Of a stretch of DNA of 64,000 nt, positions 63,926-64,000 are shown one piece after another. How positions within the stretch are numbered: position 1 is the first letter of the stretch; each line of letters opens with the position of its first letter. The stretch is from the NCBI RefSeq assembly GCF_050589685.1, contig NZ_JBNGOS010000019.1:66882-130881 (forward strand), in the 5' to 3' direction. This DNA is from Saccharicrinis sp050589685 (GTDB lineage Bacteria > Bacteroidota > Bacteroidia > Bacteroidales > Marinilabiliaceae). The notes beneath the pieces were generated by a model. That model worked only from the letters and a program-made list of their open reading frames with translations. It searched no databases and was not told the DNA's origin. The position numbers were made by a program, and so were the translations under genes.

Positions 63926-64000
63926 GGGTCTGCCTTTTTATATATAACAGACTGCATGTCAATAACATGTTGAGAAATAAATTATTAAAAAACCCCGAAA

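Noticed and set aside
1..64000. CRISPR arrays, phage genes, complete insertion sequences, rRNA
   Set aside because: I saw no regularly spaced repeats, no transposase or integrase reading frame, no phage genes and no rRNA sequence; only short dispersed repeats and relics were found.

Overview
The window looks like a chromosomal piece of a low-GC Bacteroidetes, most likely a marine or sediment member of the class Bacteroidia (Marinilabiliales-like; the order is inferred). Supporting signs are SusC/SusD pairs, a type IX secretion C-terminal domain, an STN-type TonB receptor followed by DUF4249, very few Shine-Dalgarno sequences, and two promoters with the Bacteroidetes TTTG-N18-TAnnTTTG layout.

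Positions 1 to about 46,400 form one large, scarred polysaccharide-utilisation region. It opens with fasciclin (FAS1) lipoproteins interleaved with two SusC/SusD pairs (3-14,301), ended by an intrinsic terminator at 14,534-14,567. Next come a small T9SS-secreted protein, a right-handed beta-helix protein, a MORN-like lipoprotein, and a four-gene unit (unknown, STN-TonB receptor, DUF4249, MG2-like). A second beta-helix protein and a depolymerising/debranching set follow: GH3, sialate-O-acetylesterase-like esterase, GH95, GH43, an S1 sulfatase on the opposite strand, GH39, an SGNH esterase, GH88 unsaturated glucuronyl hydrolase, and a TPR protein. Together they suggest breakdown of a sulfated, acetylated, uronic-acid-containing heteropolysaccharide with xylose/arabinose-type and alpha-L-fucose or L-galactose side groups; the exact glycan is not decided by the sequence. 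Inside the region sits an unexpected membrane redox pair, a PceC/NosR-like FMN protein with two CX3CP motifs and an unrecognised anchored partner.

The locus shows much decay: a duplicated beta-helix segment with a deletion scar, a BspA-type leucine-rich-repeat pseudogene, a T9SS-tail remnant, orphan C-terminal fragments, and two dispersed repeat families (A, palindromic; B) lying between genes. No AraC, hybrid two-component or sigma/anti-sigma regulator is present.

From 46,700 to 64,000 the content is mostly housekeeping: a DegP/DegQ protease and two Hsp20 chaperones (envelope/protein stress), a tight operon of two MscS channels plus an unusual ATP-grasp/M20-like fusion, a one-domain DEAD-box-like protein, tRNA-Tyr and tRNA-Gly, ribH, a membrane TPR protein, recF with its DUF721 partner, a DUF6261 protein, cstA with a structured leader plus terminator in front, and a conserved 602-residue protein of unknown function.
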